64,000 bases of DNA, taken from NCBI RefSeq assembly GCF_947495705.1, contig NZ_CANLZR010000003.1:248001-312000 (forward strand), written 5' to 3'. Shown one piece after another: positions 1-8,156 of the stretch. Source of the DNA: an uncultured Phycicoccus sp. (GTDB lineage: Bacteria; Actinomycetota; Actinomycetes; Actinomycetales; Dermatophilaceae). The notes below the pieces were generated by a model. It worked only from the letters and a program-made list of their open reading frames with translations, ran no database searches and was not told the origin of the DNA. Both the position numbers and the translations under genes were made by a program. The number at the start of each line of letters is the position of its first letter. Within the stretch, counting starts at the first letter, position 1.

Positions 1-266
1 ACGTGGCCGACCCGCGCGAGGCCGTCCTCGACGACGTGGTCATCCGCCTCCGGGGGGACCGGGACCGGGGCCATGGACTCCGGCCACGGCAGGGGGACGG
101 TGTGCGCGTGCAGCAGCTTGAGGGGGCGGTCGAGGGCCTCGGCCTCGCTCACCGCCCAGTCCAGGGCGGCGTTGCTCGCCGTGCTGCCGTCGATCCCCAC
201 GACCACCGGACTCCCGGTCCGGGGCGTGGTGTCCGTGTCGTGCTGGGTGGCCGACGTCGTGGTCAT
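1..266 (-). CDS. Universal stress protein, N-terminal part (runs off left edge)
   Basis: Only the first 88 codons lie in the window; the C-terminal part is outside. The protein has the opening strand and helix of the UspA fold (VVVGIDGSTASNAALDWA, about residues 19-36) and then the second strand KLLHAHTVPLP. Usp proteins bind ATP or act as small stress chaperones in the cytoplasm. The ATG at 266 has a GAGGAGG ribosome site 7 nt upstream. A near-consensus DosR-type box sits at 351-364, and a DevS/DevR-like pair lies just upstream on the same strand, so hypoxia- or redox-linked control is a reasonable inference, as for many mycobacterial Usp genes. Confidence 0.85.
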   Translation of the reverse strand, partial: MTTTSATQHDTDTTPRTGSPVVVGIDGSTASNAALDWAVSEAEALDRPLKLLHAHTVPLPWPESMAPVPVPPEADDHVVEDGLARVGH

Positions 267-350
267 CGGGGGCCTCCTCGGGCCGGGGCCGGCGCCGGAT
301 CGGCCGGACCTGTCGACTTCAAGCCTCGGGGCCGGAGCCGACCCGGCACA

Positions 351-364
351 GGGACTTTGGACCC
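351..364. promoter_or_regulatory. DosR/DevR-like binding box upstream of the Usp gene
   Basis: On the minus strand the sequence reads GGGTCCAAAGTCCC. The published mycobacterial DosR core is GGGACTWWAGTCCC, so 12 of 14 positions agree and the dyad GGG...CCC is kept. It lies 85 nt before the Usp start codon, in the gap between that gene and the kinase gene. The match is by eye, and no other equally good copy was noticed in the window. Confidence 0.5.
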
Positions 365-401
365 GCGTCCTGATGCACTTCGCTGGGCCGACGCTGCGGG
401 C

Positions 402-2000
402 TCAGGCGACCGGGACCGTCCAGGTGAGGAGCGTCCCGACGCCCGAGGGGCCCGGGCCCACGACGCAGGTGCCGTCCCGTCGCTGCGCACGGTCCTGGAG
501 GTTCGACAGGCCGCTGTGGCGGGTCGGGTCGCTGACCCCCCGGCCGTCGTCGGCGACCTCGACCGTCAGCGCGGCGGCGCCCGCGCGGAGCCGGACGACG
601 GCCGTGTCCGCGCCCGCGTGCCGGGCCACGTTCGTCAGCGCTTCGCGGACCACGGCGACCACGTCGGCGCCCAGGTCGCCGGTGCCGACGGCGTCGACCG
701 GCCCGTCGAACGCGACGTCGGGGTCGAACCCGAGTGCCTCCGCGACCTCGCGGGCGACGTCGAGGACCAGCGACCGGAGGCTGTTCGCGTCGGGACGGGC
801 GGAGCGGAGCTGGAAGATCGAGGTGCGGACCTGACGCACCGCCTCGTCGAGGGTGTCGACGACGGACGCCAGCACCCGCGACCGGTCGGGGTCGTCGATC
901 GTCGAGGCGATGCCCTGGACCGACATCCCGGCGGCGAAGAGCTGCTGGATCACGTGGTCGTGCAGGTCGCGGGCGATGCGGGCCCGGTCCTCCAGCAGGA
1001 CCATCCGCTGCTGGTCCTCCCGGGCCCGCGCGAGCTCGAGCGCCACCGACACCTGGGTGGCGAAGGTCGAGGCCATCTCGAGCTCGGGACCGGTGAAGGG
1101 GCGGGCGCCGGGCTCGCGGAGCGCGACGAGAAGCGTGGGGGGCGAGCCGAGCAGCGGCAGGAGGATGGCCGGCCCGCCCACCGGGAGGGCTGTCCCTGGC
1201 GACGCCTCGAAGACGTCGACCGCGCGAGCGTCCCCGGTCGCGATCGTGCGGTGGAGGGCGTCGGGCGGGTGGATCTCGGCCCCGACCGCGGACTCCGCCG
1301 CCTCGCCCGCCACGGCGGTGACGGTCGCCGTCTCGGCGGAGGCGACCTCGAGGACAGCGACCGCGACGCTGCCCGCGAGGGTGCGCACCGTCCGGGCGAC
1401 GAGCGCCGGGGTGACCGAGGTGGGATCGGCCAGGACCCGACGGGTGAGGTCGGACGACGCGAGCAGCCACTGCTGCCGGCGGCCGCTGTCGGTGTACAGC
1501 CGGGCGTTGTGGATGGCGATGCCGGCCGTCGCCGCGAGGGAGACGGCGATGGCCTCGTCCTCGGCGTCGAACTGCCCGGCCCGGGAGTCGGTGAGGTAGA
1601 GGTTCCCGTACACCTCGCCGCGGACCCGGATGGGCACGCCGAGGAAGCTGTCCATCGGCGGGTGGCCGGGGGGGAAGCCCACCGACCGCGGGTCGCCGGC
1701 GAGGTGGGGCAGCCGGATCGGGCGGGGGTCCTCGATGAGGGCCCCGAGCAGGCCCTTGCCTTCGGGGAGGTGGCCGATCAGGTCGAGCACGTCGTCGTCG
1801 ATGCCCACGTGGACGAACTGCTCGAGACCGAGCCGGTCGGGGGCGACGACGCCGAGGGCCCCGTACCGCGCGCCGACGAGCTCGAGGGCAGCCTCGACGA
1901 TGCGGCGCAGCACCGTGGGCAGGTCGAGGTCGGCGACGATGCTCTCGTTGGCGGCGACGAGCCGCTGGAGCCTCGCGTCACCCGGGCCGGGCGCCGTCAT
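402..2000 (-). CDS. devS: DevS/DosT-like sensor histidine kinase with two GAF domains
   Basis: A 532-residue soluble kinase: GAF-A at about 20-160, GAF-B at about 180-320, a HisKA_3 box with ARDLHDHVIQQLF (His347 as likely phosphoacceptor), and an HATPase_c domain with NVARHA and DDGRGV. This is the architecture and length of mycobacterial DosS/DevS, which sense O2, NO or CO through GAF-A haem. The GAF-A segment GFPPGHPPM contains His113 where the mycobacterial proteins have a similar His-containing motif, so haem binding is possible but not shown. The start is set by the ATGA overlap with the response-regulator gene upstream. Sensing function is inferred; the kinase call is firm. Confidence 0.88.
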   Translation of the reverse strand: MTAPGPGDARLQRLVAANESIVADLDLPTVLRRIVEAALELVGARYGALGVVAPDRLGLEQFVHVGIDDDVLDLIGHLPEGKGLLGALIEDPRPIRLPHLAGDPRSVGFPPGHPPMDSFLGVPIRVRGEVYGNLYLTDSRAGQFDAEDEAIAVSLAATAGIAIHNARLYTDSGRRQQWLLASSDLTRRVLADPTSVTPALVARTVRTLAGSVAVAVLEVASAETATVTAVAGEAAESAVGAEIHPPDALHRTIATGDARAVDVFEASPGTALPVGGPAILLPLLGSPPTLLVALREPGARPFTGPELEMASTFATQVSVALELARAREDQQRMVLLEDRARIARDLHDHVIQQLFAAGMSVQGIASTIDDPDRSRVLASVVDTLDEAVRQVRTSIFQLRSARPDANSLRSLVLDVAREVAEALGFDPDVAFDGPVDAVGTGDLGADVVAVVREALTNVARHAGADTAVVRLRAGAAALTVEVADDGRGVSDPTRHSGLSNLQDRAQRRDGTCVVGPGPSGVGTLLTWTVPVA

Positions 2001-2647
2001 CGATCGGGGCCCAGCAGCCGGGTGGCGAGGACGGCTGCCTGGGTGCGCCGCTCGAGGCCGAGCTTGTGGAGCAGCACCGACACGTAGTTCTTGATCGTCT
2101 TCTCGGCCAGCGACATCTGCTCGCCGATCTGGCGGTTGGTGAGGCCCTCGGCGATGAAGCCGAGCAGCCGCAGCTCCTGCGGGGTGAGCCCGGCCAGCTC
2201 GGGGGCGGTCTCCTGGCCGTTGCGCACCCGGTCCAGCACGCGGGTCACCAGCGCGGGGTCGATGAGGGACTGCCCCGCGGCGACCCGGCGTATCGAGTCG
2301 ACGAGGTCGAGGCCCTTGACGTCCTTGAGCACGTACCCCACGGCACCGGCCATGATCGCCGCGAACAGCGCCTCGTCGTCGTCGTAGGAGGTGAGGATGA
2401 GGGCCCGGATGCCGGGGTCGACGGAACGGATCGCGCGGCACACCTCGATGCCGGACCCGTCGGGCAGGCGCGCGTCGAGGACGGCCACATCGGGGCGCAG
2501 CGCGGGGATGCGGGCGGTCGCCTCGCCGGCGGTCCCGGACTCCCCGACCACCTCGATGTCACCGGCGGACTCCAGCAGGGTGCGCAGCCCCTGCCGGACG
2601 ACCTCGTGGTCGTCGAGGAGGAAGACCCGGACCGGCGGCTGCGTCAT
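1997..2647 (-). CDS. devR: NarL/FixJ-family response regulator, DevR/DosR-like
   Basis: A 216-residue regulator with a receiver domain (VRVFLLDDHEVVRQG at the start, DVAVLDARLPDGSG around the phosphoacceptor Asp, LKD at the switch Lys) and a C-terminal LuxR-type HTH (LTPQELRLLGFIAEGLTNRQIGE). The NYVSVLLHKLG helix resembles mycobacterial DosR. It overlaps the kinase gene by 4 bases, so the two are translationally coupled. In-frame ATGs also occur at 2659 and 2677; 2647 is chosen because the receiver domain starts immediately after it. A DosR-like box upstream of the neighbouring Usp gene suggests a target. Confidence 0.9.
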   Translation of the reverse strand: MTQPPVRVFLLDDHEVVRQGLRTLLESAGDIEVVGESGTAGEATARIPALRPDVAVLDARLPDGSGIEVCRAIRSVDPGIRALILTSYDDDEALFAAIMAGAVGYVLKDVKGLDLVDSIRRVAAGQSLIDPALVTRVLDRVRNGQETAPELAGLTPQELRLLGFIAEGLTNRQIGEQMSLAEKTIKNYVSVLLHKLGLERRTQAAVLATRLLGPDR

Positions 2648-2797
2648 GGGTCCATTCATTCGGGTCGAGGCGCCCACCGCAAGCCTGACACCGCGACATG
2701 CGCACGAGGACCGGCCGGCGCAGGGACACTGCCTCGAGCGCGGTGTCGCGGTCGACCATGGCCCCGCACCAGCAGGCTGCGCTGTCGACCAACACCG

Positions 2798-3583
2798 TCA
2801 GTTGAGCGGGCGGGTGTCCTCGGGCAGCGCCCCGTCCCCGGCGAGCGCGCGCTCGGTGAGCTGCTGGAGCGCGGTCAGGGCCACCCGCTGCGACCACGGC
2901 CCGTAGGTGACGCGCGCGACGCCCAGTGCCTCGAGCTCGGACAGCGGCAACGTCCCGGGGATGCCGATGACGGTGAGCCGCTGCGGGCCGAGCTCGCCGA
3001 CGAGGCGCTCGATGTGCCCGCGCTCGACGACCCGGGGCACGAACACGACGGGCGCCCCGGCGTCGAGGAACGCCCGGCAGCGCACGACCGCCTCGTCGAG
3101 GCACTCGTCCGGCGAGCGGCCCTCGGGACGTACGAACGCGTCGGTGCGGGCGTTGAGGACGAAGTCGGGGACGCCCAGGTCCGTCGCGGCCGCCATGACG
3201 TCCTCGACGGCGCGCACCGCCTCGGCCAGGGGGCGCATGCCGTCCTCGATGTTCGCCCCGACGACGCCGAGGTCGATCGCCCGCCGCACGGTCACGGCGG
3301 GGTCGCCGTAGCCCGCTTCGAGGTCGGCGCTCACCGGCAGGCTCGTGGCGCCCACGATCCGGGCTATCGCCGCGAGCATCTCGTCGAGGGGGATCTTCTC
3401 GCCGTCCGGGTAGCCGAGCGAGGCCGCGATCGAGTGCGACGCCGTGGCCAGCGCCGCCGTGCCGGGCGTCTCCGCGACGACCCGGGCGCTGGCGACGTCC
3501 CAGACGTTGACGAGGGTGAGCAGCGTCGGGACCCGGTGCAGCTCGAGGAAGGAGGTGGCGAGGGCGGCGGTGTCCTGTGACAT
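2798..3583 (-). CDS. Isocitrate lyase/PEP mutase superfamily enzyme
   Basis: A 261-residue single-domain TIM barrel. It shows the family landmarks: NVWDVASARV near the N-terminus, VSADLEAGYGD with the metal-binding Asp and Glu, GANIEDG, and NARTDAF. The KKCGH loop of true isocitrate lyases is absent, so it belongs with the small lyases and mutases (oxaloacetate- or methylisocitrate-lyase-like, phosphonopyruvate-related). The substrate cannot be told from sequence. Starts at 3595 and 3583 are both possible; 3583 puts MSQDT at the N-terminus. It is divergent from the DoxX operon, with a 124-bp shared upstream gap in which a weak TAGAGT -10-like box is the only thing noticed. Confidence 0.85.
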   Translation of the reverse strand: MSQDTAALATSFLELHRVPTLLTLVNVWDVASARVVAETPGTAALATASHSIAASLGYPDGEKIPLDEMLAAIARIVGATSLPVSADLEAGYGDPAVTVRRAIDLGVVGANIEDGMRPLAEAVRAVEDVMAAATDLGVPDFVLNARTDAFVRPEGRSPDECLDEAVVRCRAFLDAGAPVVFVPRVVERGHIERLVGELGPQRLTVIGIPGTLPLSELEALGVARVTYGPWSQRVALTALQQLTERALAGDGALPEDTRPLN

Positions 3584-3707
3584 GGCGGCAAGCATCGCCC
3601 CGGGCCCGACGTTCGACAAGCCCCCGCCCGCGAGATGGGTCACCGCCTGCGACCTAGAGTGGGACGGGTGGCCGGTTCCGGCTGCCCGGTTCGACGAACG
3701 GAGTGGG

Positions 3708-4205
3708 ATGGACCTCGACCTCGGGATGCTGCTCGTGCGGCTCGCCCTCGGCCCGATGCTCGTGCTGCACGGCGCCAACAAGGTGTGGGGCGGCGGCGGG
3801 CTCACCGGGACCGCGGGCTGGTTCGAGTCGCTCGGTCTGCGCCCCGGGTGGCTCCACGCCCGGATCGCCGCCGGCACCGAGATCGTCGCGGGGCTGCTCG
3901 TGACGTTCGGCCTCGGCACCGGGCTCGCGGCCACGGCGTTCGTCGGGCTCATGACCGTCGCGGCCCTCACCGACCACCGGGGCAAGGGGTACTTCGTCTT
4001 CAAGGGCGGCTGGGAGTACGTCGTCCTCGTCGCGATCGTCGCCGTCGCGCTCGCGGTCATCGGTCCCGGCGACTGGTCGCTCGATGCCGCGTTCGGCCTG
4101 CCGCTCTCCGGCATCGGCTGGGGTGCCGTCGCCGCGGTGGGCGGTGTCGGCGCCGCCCTCGGGATGCTCGCGATGTTCCGCCGGCCGGTCCCCGACGAGT
4201 CCTGA
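3708..4205 (+). CDS. DoxX-family integral membrane protein
   Basis: 165 residues with four predicted membrane segments and the DoxX opening LLVRLALGPMLVLHGANKVWG, plus the typical GWFESLG and NHRGKG-like loop (DHRGKGYFVFKGGWEY). In mycobacteria a DoxX protein forms a membrane oxidoreductase complex with SodA and SseA; the role here is not known. The ATG is preceded by GGAG and begins a tight operon with gpgS, whose ATG overlaps this stop codon (TGATG). It is the first gene of the four-gene unit 3708-6623. Confidence 0.82.
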   Translation: MDLDLGMLLVRLALGPMLVLHGANKVWGGGGLTGTAGWFESLGLRPGWLHARIAAGTEIVAGLLVTFGLGTGLAATAFVGLMTVAALTDHRGKGYFVFKGGWEYVVLVAIVAVALAVIGPGDWSLDAAFGLPLSGIGWGAVAAVGGVGAALGMLAMFRRPVPDES

Positions 4206-5131
4206 TGCCCGTCCGGACCCTGCCGGGCAGCTGGGACGCCGACGCGCTGCTCGCCGCCAAGGGCGACACCCGGGTCACCGTCGTCGTCCCGGCCCGGGAC
4301 GAGGAGGACACCGTCGGCGACGTCGTCGCCGGCATCCGGCAGGCCTGGCTCCAGGACGTGCCCCTCGTCGACGAGCTGATCGTCATCGACTCCGACTCCA
4401 CCGACCGCACCGCCGCCGTCGCCCGCGCCGCGGGCGCCACGGTGCATGCCGCCCGCGACGTGCTGCCCGGCCTGCCTCCGGCCCGCGGCAAGGGCGAGGC
4501 GCTCTGGAAGTCCCTGCACGTGAGCACCGGCGACGTCCTCGCGTTCCTCGACGCCGATCTCATCGAGTGGGGCCCCCACTTCGTCAGCGGCCTGCTCGGT
4601 CCGCTGCTCACCGACCCCGGCATCGCGCTCGTCAAGGCCGTCTACGACCGGCCCCTCCTGGACGCCGCGGGGCGCGAGGCCGAGACGGGCGGCCGGGTCA
4701 CCGAGCTCGTCGCGCGCCCCCTCATCGCCCTGCACCATCCGCACCTGGCCGGGCTCGTCCAGCCGCTCGCCGGCGAGTGGGCGGTGCGCCGCTCCGTTCT
4801 CGAGCAGTTCCGGGTCCCGGTCGGCTACGGCGTCGAGATCGCCGCGCTCGTCGACACGGCGACGGCGTTCGGGGCGTCGTCGATCGCCCAGGTCGACCTC
4901 GGCCGGCGCGCGCACCGGCACCACCGGCACGACACCCTCGGGCCGATGGCCGTGCAGGTCATCGCCGCCGTCGAGGCGCGGCTGGACCGCTCCGCCGCAC
5001 CGCGCGACACCGCCCGGCTCACTCAGTACGACCGGACCGGGTCGGGGTTCGCGCCGCACCCCCGCCACGTCGACCTCACCGAACGCCCTCCGGCCGTGAG
5101 CATCGAGGGCTACGCGGGAGCCTCCCGATGA
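4205..5131 (+). CDS. gpgS: Glucosyl-3-phosphoglycerate synthase
   Basis: 308-residue GT81-family glycosyltransferase that joins glucose from an NDP-glucose donor to 3-phosphoglycerate, the first step toward glucosylglycerate and methylglucose lipopolysaccharide in mycobacteria. Visible marks are VVVPARDEEDTVG, DELIVIDSDSTDRTA, RGKGEALWKSL, the metal site FLDADLIEWGPHF, and PLAGEWAVRR. The gene order gpgS next to folP2 matches M. tuberculosis Rv1208-Rv1207, which strengthens the call. It overlaps doxX by one base and the next gene by four bases. Confidence 0.93.
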   Translation: MPVRTLPGSWDADALLAAKGDTRVTVVVPARDEEDTVGDVVAGIRQAWLQDVPLVDELIVIDSDSTDRTAAVARAAGATVHAARDVLPGLPPARGKGEALWKSLHVSTGDVLAFLDADLIEWGPHFVSGLLGPLLTDPGIALVKAVYDRPLLDAAGREAETGGRVTELVARPLIALHHPHLAGLVQPLAGEWAVRRSVLEQFRVPVGYGVEIAALVDTATAFGASSIAQVDLGRRAHRHHRHDTLGPMAVQVIAAVEARLDRSAAPRDTARLTQYDRTGSGFAPHPRHVDLTERPPAVSIEGYAGASR

Positions 5132-6003
5132 GCCGCGGAGCGCCGCTGCGGCTGGGCCGCCGTGAGTACGCCCCGACGGCGCGTCTCGTCATGGCCATCG
5201 TCAACCGCACCCCGGACTCGTTCTACGACAAGGGCCTCACCTGGGGCGAGGACGCCGCGATGGACCGGGTCCGCCAGGTGGTCGACGAGGGCGCCGACCT
5301 CGTCGACATCGGCGGGATCAAGGCGGCACCCGGGGCCGTGATCGACGCCGACGAGGAGAAGCGCCGGGTCGTCGGGTTCGTCGCTCGGGTCCGTGACGCC
5401 TACCCCGACCTCGTCATCAGCGTCGACACGTGGCGCAGCGAGGTCGCCCGGGCCGTCTGCGAGGTCGGCGCCGACGTCATCAACGACGCCTGGGGCGGGG
5501 TCGACGCCGGTCTGCCCGACGTGGCCGCTGAGTTCGGAGCCGCCCTCGTGTGCACCCACACCGGTGGCGTCACCCCGCGCACCCGGCCCCACCGCATCGA
5601 GTACGACGACGTCGTCGCCGACGCCCGCGACTCGCTGGTGCGGCAGGCCGAACGGGCCGTCGGGGCCGGGGTCGAGCGGGAGCGCGTGGTCATCGACCCC
5701 GCGCACGACTTCGGCAAGAACACGTGGCACTCCCTGGAGGTGACCCGCCGGCTCGACGAGCTGACGGGCCTCGGGTGGCCGGTGCTCGTGTCGCTGTCGA
5801 ACAAGGACTTCGTCGGCGAGGCCCTCGACCGCCCCGTCGGGGAGCGGCTCACCGGCACGCTCGCCGCCACAGCGCTGTGCGCGTGGCACGGGGCTCAGAT
5901 CTACCGGGTGCACGAGGTGCCCCAGACCCGCGAGGTGCTCGACCTCGTGTCGACGGTGCGCGGCGACCTGCCGCCGGCCCGGACCGTCCGGGGGCTCGGA
6001 TGA
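5128..6003 (+). CDS. folP2: Dihydropteroate synthase-like protein, FolP2 type
   Basis: 291-residue pterin-binding TIM barrel with MAIVNRTPDSFYDKG, VDIGGIKAAPG, SVDTWRSEVA, INDAWGG and DPAHDFGKNTWHS. These are the pterin and sulfonamide-site loops of dihydropteroate synthases, but IGGIKAAPG departs from the IGGESTRPG of folate-pathway FolP1. The mycobacterial FolP2 paralogue has the same neighbour (gpgS) and does not confer normal DHPS activity, so a role in folate synthesis should not be assumed. It starts inside the gpgS stop (ATGA) and ends inside the next start (ATGA). Confidence 0.88.
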   Translation: MSRGAPLRLGRREYAPTARLVMAIVNRTPDSFYDKGLTWGEDAAMDRVRQVVDEGADLVDIGGIKAAPGAVIDADEEKRRVVGFVARVRDAYPDLVISVDTWRSEVARAVCEVGADVINDAWGGVDAGLPDVAAEFGAALVCTHTGGVTPRTRPHRIEYDDVVADARDSLVRQAERAVGAGVERERVVIDPAHDFGKNTWHSLEVTRRLDELTGLGWPVLVSLSNKDFVGEALDRPVGERLTGTLAATALCAWHGAQIYRVHEVPQTREVLDLVSTVRGDLPPARTVRGLG

Positions 6004-6623
6004 GTGGGTCGGTCGTCGTCGTCCCGAGCGCGCCGCTGCTGCTGCCCGAGTACACCGGCCGCCAGGACGTCGGCGCGGACCTGCGGGACCGCGCCGTCGA
6101 GGCGATCCGCGCCGCCACCGACACCGACGGCAGCGACCGGGCAGTCCTCGTCGTGGCGACCGACCGCGAGCAGCGCGGCACGCGCCCCCCGCTCGGCCAG
6201 CGCGTGGGCCGGCACCTTTGCGAGCTCGCCGGGGTCGGGGTCGACGGCGTCGTCGCCGTGTCGTGGGACGCCACCGTCGACGAGTGCCGGGCGGTCGGGG
6301 AGCACCTGGGCCGGCGGCCCGCCGCCACCCTCGTCGTCGTCGCCGACGGCAGCGCCCGGCGGGGCGAGAAGGCGCCCGGGCACCTCGACGACCGGGCCGC
6401 GGCGCTGGACGACGAGATCGTCGCGGCGCTACGGACGGCCGACCCCGAGCGTCTGCTCGCGCTCGACCCCGGCCTGTGCGCCGACCTCCTCGCCCACGGT
6501 CGGGCTCCCCTCCAGGTCGCGGCGGCGGCCATGGCCGGCCGGGGCGAACCGCGGTGCACCGAGCTCGAGGTGAGCGACCCGCTGGGGGTCCTGTACGTCG
6601 TGGCCCGGCTCGCCGTCGGCTGA
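6000..6623 (+). CDS. Class III extradiol dioxygenase (LigB)-like protein, function unknown
   Basis: 207 residues beginning VVVVPSAPLLLPEYTG, the N-terminal strand seen in actinobacterial proteins annotated as LigB-subunit-like or MEMO-like. Family members in this group generally lack a demonstrated reaction, and the usual pair of metal-binding His residues is not obvious here. It is the last gene of the DoxX-gpgS-folP2 operon and starts inside the folP2 stop codon, so it is cotranscribed. A 12-bp perfect hairpin follows 24 bases after its stop. Confidence 0.6.
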   Translation: MSGSVVVVPSAPLLLPEYTGRQDVGADLRDRAVEAIRAATDTDGSDRAVLVVATDREQRGTRPPLGQRVGRHLCELAGVGVDGVVAVSWDATVDECRAVGEHLGRRPAATLVVVADGSARRGEKAPGHLDDRAAALDDEIVAALRTADPERLLALDPGLCADLLAHGRAPLQVAAAAMAGRGEPRCTELEVSDPLGVLYVVARLAVG

Positions 6624-6647
6624 GCGTCGCCGCCGCGTGACCCCAAG

Positions 6648-6675
6648 ACGACCCCGGGCCGGAGCCCGGGGTCGT
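6648..6675 (+). terminator. Strong hairpin ending the gpgS operon
   Basis: Perfect 12-bp stem ACGACCCCGGGC / GCCCGGGGTCGT with a CGGA tetraloop, 24 bases after the LigB-like stop codon. There is no T run, which is common for actinobacterial terminators. The rest of 6624-6805 shows nothing else recognisable. Confidence 0.75.
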
Positions 6676-6805
6676 CCCCGATCCGCCGAGCGTGTCGGCG
6701 GCTCTTGGACCCCGGCGGCGGCGGAGGAAGCCGACGGCGGGGCCGGTCTGGGGGTGTCCACGAGCGGTTCGACGCGGGGCGGCCGGTCGGATTGGCGTGA
6801 TCACC

Positions 6806-6834
6806 TTGACGGTTGATCAACAAAAGAGTTGAAT
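6806..6834 (+). promoter_or_regulatory. Promoter of the arsR operon with palindromic operator
   Basis: A -35-like TTGACG at 6806-6811 and a -10-like TTGAAT at 6829-6834 are separated by 17 bases. Inside the spacer lies the perfect palindrome GTTGATCAAC (6812-6821), partly repeated by TGATCA at 6799-6804. A dyad between -35 and -10 is where an ArsR-type autorepressor is expected to bind. The local AT-rich stretch stands out from the surrounding GC. Confidence 0.6.
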
Positions 6835-6865
6835 ACACCGCACACCGGATGCGACGGAGGTGGTC

Positions 6866-7243
6866 ATGGGTACGCAGAGACCCGCGCGGCCGCCCGTCGA
6901 CGACCCTCTCGTCGACGCCGGCTTCGCGGCGCTGGCCGACCCCGTGCGCCGCGCCATCGTCGCGCGGCTCAGCCGGGGCCCGGCCACCGTCAACGAGATC
7001 GCCGAGCCCTTCGCCATCTCGCTGCAGGCGGTGTCCCGGCACATCCAGGTCCTCGAGCAGGCGGGCCTGGTCACCAAGGGACGGCAGGCCCAGCGCCGGC
7101 CGGTCCAGCTCGACCCCGCGGCGCTCGAGCGCCTCACCGCCTGGATCGACGGCTATCGGCTCGCGCACGAGCGGTCCTTCCGGCGCCTGGACGCCCTCGT
7201 CGCGTCCGATCCCGCTCCCACCACGAGAAGGAAGACCCGATGA
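6866..7243 (+). CDS. ArsR-family HTH transcriptional regulator
   Basis: 125 residues with a winged HTH: FAALADPVRRAIVARLSRGPATVNEIAEPF, then SLQAVSRHIQVLEQAGLV and a wing at KGRQAQRRPVQL. No metal-binding Cys cluster is present, which is usual for the ArsR subgroup paired with AHSA1/SRPBCC genes. GGAGG lies 5 bases before the ATG. It overlaps the SRPBCC gene by four bases, and is probably autoregulated through the palindrome in its promoter. Confidence 0.9.
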   Translation: MGTQRPARPPVDDPLVDAGFAALADPVRRAIVARLSRGPATVNEIAEPFAISLQAVSRHIQVLEQAGLVTKGRQAQRRPVQLDPAALERLTAWIDGYRLAHERSFRRLDALVASDPAPTTRRKTR

Positions 7244-7719
7244 GCAACTCCCTGTACCTCGACGTCCCGGCCGACGTGCCGTGGATCGACTTCACCCGCG
7301 AGTTCGACGCCCCCGTGGCCGCCGTGTTCGACGCACATCGCGACCCCGACAAGGTGCGCCGCTGGCTCGGGCCGTACGGCTACGACATGGAGATCCTGCG
7401 CTGGGACGTCGCCGACGGCGGCGGCTACACCTACATCCACCGGGACCCCGACGGCGCCGAGTACGGGTTCCGCGGGGTGTTCCACACGGTGCGCGAGGAC
7501 GAGCTCATCGTCCAGACCTTCGAGTACGCGGGCGCCCCGGACGAGGTCGCGCTCGAGTTCCTCACCTTCGAGGACCTCGGGGGTGGCCGCACGCGGCTCC
7601 GCGGGCGCAGCGTCGGGCGGACGGTCGAGGGGCGCGACGCGATGGTCGAGTCCGGCATGGAGGGCGGCATGCGCGAGGGCTACGTCCGGCTCGACGGCGT
7701 CCTCGCCGAGGCCGGGTGA
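7240..7719 (+). CDS. SRPBCC (AHSA1-like) protein
   Basis: 159 residues of the START/AHSA1 fold: FTREFDAPVAAVFDAHRD, PDKVRRWLGP, GGGYTYIHRDPDG, VQTFEYAG and a C-terminal helix GMEGGMREGYVRLD. The fold binds a hydrophobic ligand; the ligand is unknown. The arsR-AHSA1 pairing is widespread in actinobacteria and proteobacteria. Translation is coupled to arsR by ATGA and the VOC gene follows directly. Confidence 0.88.
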   Translation: MSNSLYLDVPADVPWIDFTREFDAPVAAVFDAHRDPDKVRRWLGPYGYDMEILRWDVADGGGYTYIHRDPDGAEYGFRGVFHTVREDELIVQTFEYAGAPDEVALEFLTFEDLGGGRTRLRGRSVGRTVEGRDAMVESGMEGGMREGYVRLDGVLAEAG

Positions 7720-7724
7720 CCGGG

Positions 7725-8147
7725 ATGGACTGGACACTCGAGGTCGTCGTCGTCCCCGTCTCCGACGTCGATGCCGCGATCGCGTTCTACCGGGACCTCG
7801 TCGGCTTCCACCTCGACCACGACACCGACACCCCCGGTGGGCGCGTCGCGCAGCTGACGCCGCGGGGGTCCGGGTGCTCGGTCGTCGTCGGGACCATGCC
7901 GAACCTCCAGTCGATGACGCCGGGCAGCCTCCACGGGCTCCAGCTCGTCGTCGCCGACGCCGAGGCCGCGCGGGCGGAGCTGGTCGCGCGCGGCGTGGAG
8001 TGCGACGACATCTACCGCTTCGACGACGAGCGCGACGGCAGCACGTTCTTCGGCTTCCGCGACCCCGACGGCAACGCGTGGGCGGTGCAGCAGATCGCGG
8101 CCCGCGCGCAGCGACCCCTCATGGCGCGGGACACCGGCACGCCCTGA
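7725..8147 (+). CDS. VOC-superfamily (glyoxalase-like) protein
   Basis: 140 residues with the paired beta-alpha-beta-beta-beta modules of the VOC fold: VVVVPVSDVDAAIAFYRDLVGF, then HGLQLVVADAEAARAELVARGV and FFGFRDPDGNAWAVQQ. This is the common actinobacterial bleomycin-resistance or glyoxalase-like form with unknown substrate. A GTG at 7716 overlapping the previous stop is an alternative start; the ATG at 7725 fits the fold start better. Last gene of the arsR operon, convergent with the small membrane protein at 8157. Confidence 0.88.
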   Translation: MDWTLEVVVVPVSDVDAAIAFYRDLVGFHLDHDTDTPGGRVAQLTPRGSGCSVVVGTMPNLQSMTPGSLHGLQLVVADAEAARAELVARGVECDDIYRFDDERDGSTFFGFRDPDGNAWAVQQIAARAQRPLMARDTGTP

Positions 8148-8156
8148 CGTGGGCGG

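Noticed and set aside
3-2087. Very long open frames on the opposite strand of the kinase and many other genes
   Set aside because: They are shadows of GC-rich genes: sequence is low-complexity Arg/Gly/Pro, with no domains, and the real genes are on the other strand.
2648-2797. Small minus-strand gene (VDRDTALEA, CQACGGRLDPN) upstream of the response regulator
   Set aside because: The frame runs into the regulator gene in another frame, and there is no ribosome site or homology that I recognise.
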